Origin: Muriicola jejuensis
Lineage (GTDB): Bacteria > Bacteroidota > Bacteroidia > Flavobacteriales > Flavobacteriaceae
DNA length: 64,000 nucleotides
Assembly (NCBI RefSeq): GCF_010671595.1
Contig: NZ_JAABOP010000001.1
Location: forward strand, 1,674,001 to 1,738,000
Direction of reading: 5' to 3'
Shown: one piece after another, positions 35,429 to 43,749 of the stretch
Numbering within the stretch: position 1 is the first letter of the stretch
Layout: each line of letters starts with the position of its first letter
Translations under genes and position numbers: made by a program
The notes under the pieces: model-generated
Databases searched by the model: none
What the model saw: the letters and a program-made list of their open reading frames with translations, nothing else
What the model was told of the DNA's origin: nothing

Positions 35429-36403
35429 TTAGTGTACGATCGACTTAAGCCTCAGTCCTGCCTCTTCGTCAAGACCGAACATGAGGTTCATATTTTGCAC
35501 CGCCTGTCCGCTGGCGCCTTTGAGCAAATTATCAATAGCAGAGCTGATCAGTAGCATTCCCTCGTGAAGGTGCAGGTGCAAATGGCATTGATTGGTATTG
35601 ATCACGGGTTTCAAAGAGATTGGCTCCGGTGAGACCTGTGCAAAGGGGGCCTGGGCATAGTAATCGCCATAGAGGGCATAAGCTTCCTCCAGGGACCCTT
35701 TGAAATGCGTGTAGGCAGTTGCCCAGATTCCCCGGGTAAAATCCCCCCGGTTTGGGACGAACCACAGCTTGCCTTTGCGGGATTGTTTGTAAGCGAGGCT
35801 CTCATTGATCTCGTTGAGGTGCTGGTGGGTAAATGCCTTGTAATGAGACATGTTATTTTCCCGCCAGCTGAAATGGGTAGTAGGTGAGAGGCTGACCCCC
35901 GCACCGGTAGATCCCGTGGTGGCATTTACATGGACCTCATCGCCGAGCAACTGCGCGGCTGCCAGAGGGAGCAATGCCAATTGTATAGCCGTGGCAAAGC
36001 AGCCGGGATTGGCAATATTGCCTGCATTTTTGATCTCTTCCCTGTAAAGTTCGGGCAGCCCGTACACAAAATTCCTTCCCTGGAAGGCACTGTCTTTTTT
36101 CAGGCGAAAATCACTGCTGAGATCGATGATCCTGGTCTTTTCAAAAAAGGGATGCTCCTGCAGGAATTTACGGGAATTCCCGTGGCCCAGGCAGAGGAAC
36201 ACCACATCGGTGTCCGGGTCTGCCTTATCCGTAAATTCCAGCGTGGTCACTCCGAGCAGGTCTGTATGTGTGGTTGAGACCCTGGTTCCTGCCCTTGTGG
36301 TGCTGTAGATAAAATTGATCTCGACCTGCGGATGGTGGAGCAAAAGCCTGATAAGCTCTCCCCCCGTATATCCGGATCCTCCTATGATACCTGCTTTAAT
36401 CAT
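35429..36403 (-). CDS. argC: N-acyl-gamma-glutamyl-phosphate reductase
   Basis: Reduces acyl-glutamyl phosphate to the semialdehyde. The 324 residues include the dinucleotide-binding GIIGGSGYTGGELIRLLLHHP and the catalytic cysteine in NPGCFATAIQLALLPL, plus HTHLNEI-like segments (AFTHQHLNEI). It overlaps argG by eight bases. Type 1 family, complete. Confidence 0.94.
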   Translation of the reverse strand: MIKAGIIGGSGYTGGELIRLLLHHPQVEINFIYSTTRAGTRVSTTHTDLLGVTTLEFTDKADPDTDVVFLCLGHGNSRKFLQEHPFFEKTRIIDLSSDFRLKKDSAFQGRNFVYGLPELYREEIKNAGNIANPGCFATAIQLALLPLAAAQLLGDEVHVNATTGSTGAGVSLSPTTHFSWRENNMSHYKAFTHQHLNEINESLAYKQSRKGKLWFVPNRGDFTRGIWATAYTHFKGSLEEAYALYGDYYAQAPFAQVSPEPISLKPVINTNQCHLHLHLHEGMLLISSAIDNLLKGASGQAVQNMNLMFGLDEEAGLRLKSIVH

Positions 36404-37607
36404 GGGTTGTGTTTATCTGGTTAGCGATCTTGCCGGGATTAGACAGGATCTTGATGAACCCCTTGGCATCTTCGGCCGTCCAGGCACGGTTCATTTCGCC
36501 ATAACTGCCGAATTTGGCAGCCATCAGGTCAAAATCCGACCGGATTCCGTTGAGGGTAAATCGATAGGGGTGGAGGGTGACAAACACCTCACCGCTCACA
36601 TGGCGCTGTGTATCTTTCAGGAAGGCTTCTATATTCCTCATTACCTCGTCCAGATAATTTCCTTCGTGCAGGAGCATCCCGTAAAAATTCCCGAGTTGTT
36701 CTTTCTGGAATTGCTGCCATTTGCTGAGGGTGTGTTTCTCCAAAAGGTGATGGGCCTTCAGGATAATCAGGGGTGCTGCCGCCTCAAACCCCACGCGTCC
36801 TTTGATCCCGATGATGGTGTCTCCCACGTGTATGTCCCTTCCAATGGCATAGGCAGAGGCCATGGCCTCCAGTTTCCGGATGTTGTCTACTGGATCACCT
36901 GCCTGTCCGTTTATCGCTTTCAGTTCCCCCCGGTCGAAGGTAAGGGTGACATCTTCAGGTTTTTCCTTCTTTAATGGACTGGGGAATGCTTCATCGGGGA
37001 GTCCCTTCCCCGAGGTGAGGGTCTCGGCCCCTCCTACTGAAGTACCCCACAGGCCTTTGTTGATAGAATATTTGGCCTTTTCCCAGGAATAATCTACTCC
37101 GTTTTCCCTGAGGTAGGTGATCTCCTCTTCCCTTGATAATTGCTGGTCCCGGATAGGGGTGATGATCTCGATCTCGGGCGAGGCGATCTGAAAGATCATA
37201 TCAAACCTAACCTGGTCGTTGCCGGCCCCCGTACTACCGTGGGCGATGGCATGCGCTCCGATCTTTCGGGCGTATGCGGAGATCTCCATGGCCTGGACGA
37301 TGCGCTCGGCACTTACGCTGAGCGGATATGTATTGTTCCTCAGTACATTGCCGAAGATCAGGTATTTCACCACCTTTTCGTAAAAGCTTTGGACGGCGTC
37401 AATAGCATTGTATGAATGTGCACCTAACTCCAAAGCACGTTTTTTGATATCCTCAAGCTCATCTTCAGAGAAACCTCCGGTATTGACGCTGACAGCGTGG
37501 ACTTCGTACCCCAGTTCCTTTGACAGGTACATGGCACAGTAAGAGGTATCCAGGCCACCGGAATAGGCGAGTACCAATTTTTTCTTTTTCGTATTCTCAG
37601 TTTTCAT
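36396..37607 (-). CDS. argG: argininosuccinate synthase
   Basis: Joins citrulline and aspartate with ATP. The 403-residue sequence starts KKKLVLAYSGGLDTSYCAMYL (pyrophosphatase P-loop) and contains AHGSTGAGNDQVRFD. The remainder (for example SINKGLWGTSVGGAE) is typical of a diverged Bacteroidota branch. Second gene of the operon, one base after the GNAT gene. Confidence 0.95.
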   Translation of the reverse strand: MKTENTKKKKLVLAYSGGLDTSYCAMYLSKELGYEVHAVSVNTGGFSEDELEDIKKRALELGAHSYNAIDAVQSFYEKVVKYLIFGNVLRNNTYPLSVSAERIVQAMEISAYARKIGAHAIAHGSTGAGNDQVRFDMIFQIASPEIEIITPIRDQQLSREEEITYLRENGVDYSWEKAKYSINKGLWGTSVGGAETLTSGKGLPDEAFPSPLKKEKPEDVTLTFDRGELKAINGQAGDPVDNIRKLEAMASAYAIGRDIHVGDTIIGIKGRVGFEAAAPLIILKAHHLLEKHTLSKWQQFQKEQLGNFYGMLLHEGNYLDEVMRNIEAFLKDTQRHVSGEVFVTLHPYRFTLNGIRSDFDLMAAKFGSYGEMNRAWTAEDAKGFIKILSNPGKIANQINTTHD

Positions 37608-37608
37608 A

Positions 37609-38223
37609 TCAGGCTTTCTTCTTTTTGAGCAAGAGCTGTTCTTTAATGCTTTTCAAACGCTGAAAGGTCTTGCTGTTCACTTTTCTTTTGTCGTGATTAG
37701 AACTGGCCGGATCGTACAACATCCCTGTACAGAGACACATTTTTCTCTCGGTCCGCGTAAGGATGTCAAAATTCTTGCAGGTCTGGCAACCCTTCCAGAA
37801 TTCCGGATCGTCCGTGAGTTCTGAAAACGTGACGGGTTTATACCCCAGTTCGTAATTCATCTTCATCACGGCCAGCCCCGTAGTGATCCCAAAGATCTTT
37901 GCTTCCGGGAATTTTTTACGGGAGAGGTCAAAGATGGCTTTCTTGATTTTCTTCGCAAGGCCCTGATTCCGGTAATCGGGATGGACGATCAGCCCCGAAT
38001 TGGCTACAAACTTCTGGTGCCCCCATACCTCAATATAGCAGAAGCCCGCAAAACGGTCCCCGTCCAGAGCGATGACGGCATTGCCATTCACGAGTCTCTT
38101 GATAATGTACTCGGGGGTTCTTTTAGCGATACCTGTTCCCCTGATCTTGGCAGATTCCGAGATGGTCTCACTGATGAGGGTCGCGTATTTAATATGGGAT
38201 TCGTTAGCAATTACAATATCCAT
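37609..38223 (-). CDS. GNAT acyltransferase, probable first enzyme of arginine synthesis
   Basis: A 204-residue GNAT protein with the acyl-CoA motif HPDYRNQGLAKKIKKA (about residues 81-96). It heads the arginine operon, which contains no argA or argJ, so it is the likely N-acylglutamate synthase. A four-cysteine pattern, Cys146-x2-Cys149 and Cys163-x-Cys165, near the C-terminus suggests a zinc-binding knuckle not usual in GNATs. If the transcarbamylase is succinyl-specific, this enzyme should use succinyl-CoA. The function is inferred from position. Confidence 0.75.
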   Translation of the reverse strand: MDIVIANESHIKYATLISETISESAKIRGTGIAKRTPEYIIKRLVNGNAVIALDGDRFAGFCYIEVWGHQKFVANSGLIVHPDYRNQGLAKKIKKAIFDLSRKKFPEAKIFGITTGLAVMKMNYELGYKPVTFSELTDDPEFWKGCQTCKNFDILTRTERKMCLCTGMLYDPASSNHDKRKVNSKTFQRLKSIKEQLLLKKKKA

Positions 38224-38380
38224 TGCTGTTAAAATTAGTCGAAAAATGTAAAAAGCTTGAAGGTCGTTGCGGAAATGGACTCACCTATTTCCATGAGAGA
38301 AGTACACCCTTACGGGCGACGGCGAGAAGGCACAAAATTTCTCAATGCGCAGGAAGCAGAGAGAATAAAAAATATGTGTT

Positions 38381-38423
38381 CTTTCAATTTCATCGTTTTC
38401 AAATGTACAAATTAAATTGAAAG
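38381..38423 (-). promoter_or_regulatory. candidate arginine-operon promoter flanked by a 10-bp inverted repeat
   Basis: TACATTTG on the minus strand (38400-38407) is an exact -7 box. It is bracketed by perfectly complementary arms CTTTCAATTT (38381-38390) and AAATTGAAAG (38414-38423), an operator-like arrangement. Transcription from here would leave a leader of about 170 bases before the GNAT gene. The rest of 38224-38438 shows no gene. No clear TTG is found at -33. Confidence 0.4.
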
Positions 38424-38438
38424 TGCCTTATTTACTGC

Positions 38439-39803
38439 CTAATTTTTGGGAATTAGCCAAATAAAGCTGCGATGTTTGAACAATTCGTAGACCAGGAAGG
38501 CATATACCGACAAATATTCAACGACCAGGAAGCCCATGGATTCCACTACTTCCGGATCCGTCCTGTAGGCTGAATAACTCAGGATGAGGGTTGCAGACCA
38601 GATCAGGGGGAACCTGAAATCAGTGAACAGGCACAATACCACCAAGGAAATGATGTACCAGGGGTGTACCGTAGGGCTCATAAAGAAATAAAGGGTAAGG
38701 ATGAGCAACATGGAAAGCGCAAGATCCTGGGGGGATCTGTTCCCACGCAGAAAAGAAAGGAGGCCTACCCAGGCGATCACGAGAAAGGGAAATATCTTCC
38801 CGTAGGTCTTGATCAACTCCCAGGGCTTCAGGTCCATGGTACTTCCAAGGTGTTTTACCACATTATAAATACTGGCATTGAATTCAAAGTTCGAGAACCA
38901 GAGCGACAGGGTGGCCAGGTAGTTCCCTGAAAATTGTGGGTGGTAGAAAGGAAGGGCGGTAAGGGCGACCCCCAGGATGACCAATATGTTGAACATCAAC
39001 CCCTTTTTCAACCCAAAGGTTTTGAAGAACAAGGGGAGGAACATCAGGGGTATTAGCTTTACGGAAATAGAGAGGGACAGGACAAGGGCCGCAGGCACCC
39101 ATTTTCCGGAGTGGATCAGGTAGAGTGCACAGAGAAGGAAGCACAACATCACTCCCTCGAAGTGCACATTCCCACCCAGTTCGATAATGACCAGGGGATT
39201 GAGAAAATACCAGAAGATCAGATGAGGCGATCTATTGAAGAGTTTTAATAGTTTCCGGCCAAAATAGAAGATTCCCACATCTGCCAGCAGGAGGATCGAT
39301 CTCATCGCAATAAGGGACCCCAGTACTTTTCCTCCGCCCAGCCATACCGATACCGCATACAGAAGCTGACTCAGAGGGGGGTAGTTGCTGAAATTTGCCG
39401 CACTCAAAGGCCCCATGCCCCTCAGGAGGGAATCTCCCATGGGTATCAGGGCACCTGAAGATTCCATAAGTCCATCCGGGGTATAGAGGTATGGGTTCTC
39501 CCCTATCAGGACCAGGTGTCCGTCCCAGAGGAACCTGTAGAAGTCCTGGGAGAGGTTGGGGATAGAAAACAACAACACTATGCGAAAGAGCAATCCCAGG
39601 ACCAGGAGCAACCGGAAATTCCACTTCTCAAACTGTATCAGTTTGTAGCACAGGAAGAACAAGGCTGCATAGAGTACACATAGTTTTGTGAATTCTGACC
39701 TTAGCAGATGGTACCCGAAGGCGTAGTACAGCAAACCGCAAAGCAGGGCTATCAGGAGGGAGACCCTATGGAGATTCCAGTACCTAAGTAAGGCGTTAGA
39801 CAT
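38439..39803 (-). CDS. polytopic GT-C glycosyltransferase (mannosyltransferase-like)
   Basis: A 454-residue membrane protein with about 10-12 helices. The loop NLSQDFYRFLWDGHLVLIGENPYLYTP has the conserved acidic residue and the DGxxxxxGxNPY pattern of polyprenyl-phosphate-mannose-dependent (PIG-M/DUF2029-like) mannosyltransferases. It would act on the outer face of the inner membrane. The neighbouring GT2 at 41428 could supply the lipid-linked sugar. Donor and acceptor are not known. Confidence 0.8.
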   Translation of the reverse strand: MSNALLRYWNLHRVSLLIALLCGLLYYAFGYHLLRSEFTKLCVLYAALFFLCYKLIQFEKWNFRLLLVLGLLFRIVLLFSIPNLSQDFYRFLWDGHLVLIGENPYLYTPDGLMESSGALIPMGDSLLRGMGPLSAANFSNYPPLSQLLYAVSVWLGGGKVLGSLIAMRSILLLADVGIFYFGRKLLKLFNRSPHLIFWYFLNPLVIIELGGNVHFEGVMLCFLLCALYLIHSGKWVPAALVLSLSISVKLIPLMFLPLFFKTFGLKKGLMFNILVILGVALTALPFYHPQFSGNYLATLSLWFSNFEFNASIYNVVKHLGSTMDLKPWELIKTYGKIFPFLVIAWVGLLSFLRGNRSPQDLALSMLLILTLYFFMSPTVHPWYIISLVVLCLFTDFRFPLIWSATLILSYSAYRTDPEVVESMGFLVVEYLSVYAFLVYELFKHRSFIWLIPKN

Positions 39804-39860
39804 GCTTTAAAGGGGGTAGTTGGCCCTTGCAAATAACACAAAAAAAAGAGGAATACCTAT

Positions 39861-39897
39861 AAAAAAACAAAGAGCCTCTATCTGCTGACAGAGACTC
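39861..39897 (-). terminator. terminator after the CslA-like gene
   Basis: On the minus strand an 8-bp stem with one mismatch (39890-39897 with 39872-39879) and a 10-base loop is followed by a T-rich tract (39861-39870). It lies 45 bases past the stop of the CslA-like gene and before the start of the GT-C gene, separating the two. Confidence 0.7.
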
Positions 39898-39941
39898 CTC
39901 ATCTTCTATTAATTGGAGGCTAATTAAAGTTTTTGGCTTCC

Positions 39942-41426
39942 TTAGGCCTTTGCCGTTAAGGATTTAAAGAACACAAATCCAAAGCCTAGGAAAAGCATGA
40001 AATGGAATGGGAACAACCCAAAATCATTCAGCGGAATCGCACTGTACATCCCAAACAGGAAATATACCATCAGGCCAAATTCGAGGATCATGTTCGGAGA
40101 TAGTTTTGTGGCAAGATATTTATTTCCTTTCCAGCTGTCCGTAAGGCTGTTGATATTGAATTTCGGCGTACGTACAAATTCGCTTCGCTTGCCCATATGG
40201 CCTTCCAGAACAGCCACGGTGTTGTGAAGGGAAAAGCCCAGGGCCACTGAGAAAAAGGTAAAGAACAGCTTGATATAGTCTATGAAATTATCAAAACTGC
40301 TGCCTTGTATACTCTTATAGGTGAACCAGTAACAAATGAACAGGATGATCGTGGATACGATGAAAAAGCTGGTGGCCTCGAAGATCCATCCTAAATGCCC
40401 GTACATGTTCTTGATGTATAACATAGGGATGCTGAGGATCGCAACGAGGAACACAAAAAGGAACATGGAACTGTTGAGCAGGTGCATCACCCCGTGGAAC
40501 TTGGTCTTAAAAGGAATGTTCTTGGCGGTGATGACGTTGAGCACGGTCTTTCTGAAGTTCTCGGCTCCTCCCTTGTTCCATCGGAACTGCTGAGAACGGG
40601 CCGCACTGATCACCACCGGAAGTTCAGCAGGGGTCTCCACATCCTCCAGGTATTTGAATTTCCAGTTCTTGAGCTGTGCCCTGTAGCTGAGGTCGAGGTC
40701 CTCTGTAAGGGTATCACCTTCCCAGTTACCTGCGTCCAGGATACATTCTTTTCTCCAGATACCAGCGGTACCGTTAAAGTTGATAAAGTGCCCTTTGGCA
40801 TTTCGGCCAACCTGTTCCAGGGTGAAATGGGCATCGAGGGCGAAGGCCTGGATGCGTGTCAGGATGGAATAATCCCGGTTGATGTGTCCCCATCGGGTCT
40901 GCACCACTCCGATCTCTTCGTCCTTGAAATAGATAACGGTCTTCTTCAACCAGTCGGAATCCGGGAGGAAATCAGCGTCAAAGATGGCTATAAAATCTCC
41001 TTTTGCCATCTTCAGCCCTTCTTTCAGGGCCCCGGCCTTGAACCCCTGGCGGTTCTCCCTCCGGATGTGTTTGATGTCGAGTCCGCTCTCCTGCAATTCT
41101 GCTACGCGCTTAGCGGTCTGATGAACGGAATCATCGGTAGAGTCGTCCAGCACCTGTATCTCCAGCTTGCTTTTCGGATAGGCGATCTTCGCGATATTGT
41201 CGAGCAGGCGCTCCACGACGTATTCTTCGTTGTAGATGGGAAGTTGAATGGTGACCGAAGGAATCTCCTTGGGGTCCATGAGGTTGAACTTCGGGGCCTC
41301 GTCCTGTGTTTTCTTGAATCCGAGGTAATTCAGCAACAGGTTCAGCTGTGCAAGGCTGTAGAAGAAGATCAGTACCAGCGCAAGGCTGTAAATTCCGATA
41401 ATAATGTAAGCGATTGTTAAACCCAT
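39942..41426 (-). CDS. processive GT2 glycosyltransferase, CslA/cellulose-synthase-like
   Basis: A 494-residue inner-membrane family 2 transferase with one N-terminal helix, a cytoplasmic catalytic domain and four or five C-terminal helices. The catalytic set is complete: LDDSTDD, FDADFLPDSDW, TEDLDLSYR and QQFRWNKGGAENF, the D, DxD, TED and QxxRW motifs of processive beta-glycan synthases. Overall it resembles plant CslA/CslC mannan and xyloglucan synthases more than bacterial BcsA; it has no PilZ domain. It starts one base after the next upstream gene's stop. Product glycan unknown; beta-mannan-like is a reasonable guess. Confidence 0.88.
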   Translation of the reverse strand: MGLTIAYIIIGIYSLALVLIFFYSLAQLNLLLNYLGFKKTQDEAPKFNLMDPKEIPSVTIQLPIYNEEYVVERLLDNIAKIAYPKSKLEIQVLDDSTDDSVHQTAKRVAELQESGLDIKHIRRENRQGFKAGALKEGLKMAKGDFIAIFDADFLPDSDWLKKTVIYFKDEEIGVVQTRWGHINRDYSILTRIQAFALDAHFTLEQVGRNAKGHFINFNGTAGIWRKECILDAGNWEGDTLTEDLDLSYRAQLKNWKFKYLEDVETPAELPVVISAARSQQFRWNKGGAENFRKTVLNVITAKNIPFKTKFHGVMHLLNSSMFLFVFLVAILSIPMLYIKNMYGHLGWIFEATSFFIVSTIILFICYWFTYKSIQGSSFDNFIDYIKLFFTFFSVALGFSLHNTVAVLEGHMGKRSEFVRTPKFNINSLTDSWKGNKYLATKLSPNMILEFGLMVYFLFGMYSAIPLNDFGLFPFHFMLFLGFGFVFFKSLTAKA

Positions 41427-41427
41427 T

Positions 41428-42117
41428 TTATTTTATGCTGTATTTAAATATCCAACCCAGGATTTTTATGCCGGCAAATATAGTACCTTTTACAGTACCA
41501 GACACTTTTGAGATGCCAATTCTTTTCTTGTAACGCACTGGTACTTCGGTATATGCTATCCTCTTTTTCAGTGCTTTCAATTGCATTTCCACCGTCCAGC
41601 CATAGGTCTTGTCCTCCATCTCCAGGGCCAGTAAGGCCTTATATCGAATGGCTCTGAAAGGGCCGAGATCCGTGAACTTCGAACCGTATATCACTCTCAT
41701 CAAGAACGTGGCCAATCCATTTCCAAACCTCTGCTGGGGCGTCATGGAACCCTTTTCCCGCAATGCGCCGGTCCTGGCTCCGATCACAAAATCCACATCT
41801 CCTTCCAGGATCGGTCTGATCACTTTGTGGAGGTCCTCCGGATAGTCCGAATAATCCCCGTCCATAAATACGACGATGGTGGGTGTTTTGGATCGATTTT
41901 GCAAATAATTAATTCCCTTGAGGCAGGCGTACCCATATCCCATATTTTCCTCCAGGAGAACCGTGGCACCTGCGGCTTTGGCTTCAGCTGCTGTCTGGTC
42001 AGTGGAGTTGTTGTTCACCACGATGATCTCGGAGACCACATCCGGTATTTCCCCGACCACCTTGCCTATGGAATTTCCCTCGTTAAAGGCGGGTATGATG
42101 ACAACGATCTCTTCCAT
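41428..42117 (-). CDS. GT2 glycosyltransferase, polyprenyl-phosphate sugar synthase type
   Basis: A 229-residue GT-A enzyme like dolichyl-phosphate mannose synthase: VVIIPAFNEGNSIGKVV, the DxD motif in VVFMDGDYSDYPED and DLGPFRAIRYKAL. No large C-terminal membrane domain is present, only a short hydrophobic segment near the end (GTIFAGIKILGWIF). It likely makes polyprenyl-phosphate-linked glucose or mannose for the GT-C enzyme nearby. Directly upstream of and co-transcribed with the CslA-like gene. Confidence 0.85.
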   Translation of the reverse strand: MEEIVVIIPAFNEGNSIGKVVGEIPDVVSEIIVVNNNSTDQTAAEAKAAGATVLLEENMGYGYACLKGINYLQNRSKTPTIVVFMDGDYSDYPEDLHKVIRPILEGDVDFVIGARTGALREKGSMTPQQRFGNGLATFLMRVIYGSKFTDLGPFRAIRYKALLALEMEDKTYGWTVEMQLKALKKRIAYTEVPVRYKKRIGISKVSGTVKGTIFAGIKILGWIFKYSIK

Positions 42118-42163
42118 TAAGTTTTGTTAAGGGATTTGAGGGATGCGGATAAGCTCATTTCTT

Positions 42164-43744
42164 TCATTTTTCCTTGACCAGCCGGATCAGATCCACATCG
42201 TTTCCCAGGAGGATCTCGGTAGGGTTGATCCTTCCCTTCACGGGTCCGTTCTCAAGTTTTAATACGCCTCTCGGGCAGACGGCCGCACAGACGCCGCAGC
42301 CCACACAACTGGCCCGGATGATGTTCTCACCTTTCTGGGCATAGGCCCTCACGTCTATTCCCTGTTCGCAATAGGTGGAGCAGTTCCCGCAGGAAATGCA
42401 CTGCCCACCGTTGGTGGTGATCCTGAACCGCGATTTGAAACGCTGTACCAGTCCGAGGTAGGCCGCCAGCGGGCAGCCAAAGCGGCACCATACCCTGTTG
42501 CCGAAGATGGGGTAGAATCCGGTCCCAATGACCCCGGCAAAGATAGATCCGATTAGCAGGCTGTAGGTGTTTTGCACCCCGGATGTTTTGATCCCCAGAA
42601 CGGTCCCCGTATCTGAGAAAAAACTGTAGAGGGTCATCAGGGTCATGCCCACGGCAAAGACCAGTACCCCGTGCACGATCCACCGTTCTATCCTCCAGGA
42701 GAGCAGCGTCTTGCTCGAATGCTGGCGGTAGGGATCCCCCAGGGTCTCCGCCAGGCCTCCGCAGCCACAGACCCAGGAGCAGTACCAGCGCTTGCCGAAA
42801 AAGTAGACCATCACTGGTACGACTATCAAGGTAAGGGCTATCCCCCAGACCAGGATAAAAATACCAATCCCTCCGCTGTTGATCAGGGAGCGAAGGTTCC
42901 ACTGAAAAAAGAAGTCGTAATCGAGGGGGAAGGCGTTTTTAAAATCGTAATAGGGCATTTGCAGACGGACCATGATCTCGGGTATCAGAAAGGCGAACAC
43001 GATCTGAAAGAAGAGCACGGAAGTGGTCCGGATCATCTGGTAGCGGTTGTGCCTGTATTTGATGTACATCCTTACCCCCATGACTACCATGACGGTGCAG
43101 TACATAAAGCCGTAGACAAACCAGTGCCCGGCAGGGTTACCGCTCAGAGTTTCGCTTATGGGATCTACCAGGAAGGTCCAGTTCACGGCGTATTGCGGCC
43201 TGAAGTACAGGACGAGGTAAAAGGCGATGAGGTAGAAAAAGACCACCCAGGCGATCCAGCCGCGATTGGTGGCATTGCGGTGGTAGATCCCATTGTTCTT
43301 TATCCCTTTACTTCCCAGCAAAACCACATTGGGGAGGATGAACATCAGGGCGCCCAGGATGCCCAGGCCAAAGGTGGCCCACCACATCAGGCCCTTGTTC
43401 TCCGCAATAAATCCAGTACCGGCCTGCTTTCCGATCTCGGCGGCCATATCCGTTGCCTTGGTGTAGATCACCTTATCGTACTCCTTGTTCTTCCGATGGA
43501 TGGTATTGACTTCGTTCAGGGCCTCGGCCACCACAGGGGAAAGTTCCTGCATCCCCTGAAAGGTTTTGCCGGCGACCTCCTGCTGTAAGGCCTCTGCAAA
43601 GAGTTCGCTCTTGGTACCTCTGGCTTGTGACCATTTTTCCAGGTCGGAAGAAGTCAGGGAGAAGGTCCCGAGAAGGGGAAGGGCGGAAAAGACCGCCAGA
43701 CCGATCAGGAATAGTACAAGCCCTGTTTGCTTTAAAGTCTTCAT
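42164..43744 (-). CDS. membrane 4Fe-4S protein of the NapH/CcoG type
   Basis: A 526-residue inner-membrane electron-transfer protein. It has several transmembrane helices, a periplasmic helical region after the first helix, then paired cysteine motifs at membrane edges (CSWVCGCGGLAE and CRFGCPLAAY) as in NapH/NosR, and two ferredoxin clusters near the C-terminus: CISCGNCSTYCEQG and CVGCGVCAAVCPRG. It should pass electrons between quinol and a periplasmic or cytoplasmic partner. The flavoprotein gene six bases upstream is the likely partner. The substrate reduced is unknown. Confidence 0.85.
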   Translation of the reverse strand: MKTLKQTGLVLFLIGLAVFSALPLLGTFSLTSSDLEKWSQARGTKSELFAEALQQEVAGKTFQGMQELSPVVAEALNEVNTIHRKNKEYDKVIYTKATDMAAEIGKQAGTGFIAENKGLMWWATFGLGILGALMFILPNVVLLGSKGIKNNGIYHRNATNRGWIAWVVFFYLIAFYLVLYFRPQYAVNWTFLVDPISETLSGNPAGHWFVYGFMYCTVMVVMGVRMYIKYRHNRYQMIRTTSVLFFQIVFAFLIPEIMVRLQMPYYDFKNAFPLDYDFFFQWNLRSLINSGGIGIFILVWGIALTLIVVPVMVYFFGKRWYCSWVCGCGGLAETLGDPYRQHSSKTLLSWRIERWIVHGVLVFAVGMTLMTLYSFFSDTGTVLGIKTSGVQNTYSLLIGSIFAGVIGTGFYPIFGNRVWCRFGCPLAAYLGLVQRFKSRFRITTNGGQCISCGNCSTYCEQGIDVRAYAQKGENIIRASCVGCGVCAAVCPRGVLKLENGPVKGRINPTEILLGNDVDLIRLVKEK

Positions 43745-43749
43745 GGATC

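Noticed and set aside
34606-35448. 280-codon plus-strand frame opposite proC
   Set aside because: Opposite a well-formed pyrroline-5-carboxylate reductase in a tight operon.
38223-38420. 65-codon plus-strand frame in the gap before the arginine operon
   Set aside because: No recognisable features, and it overlaps the putative promoter and repeat.
40482-41420. 312-codon plus-strand frame opposite the CslA-like gene
   Set aside because: Opposite a gene with intact catalytic motifs; no start signals or recognisable features.
42671-43588. 305-codon plus-strand frame opposite the 4Fe-4S gene
   Set aside because: Same reason: the minus-strand protein has complete Fe-S motifs and the antisense reading has none.
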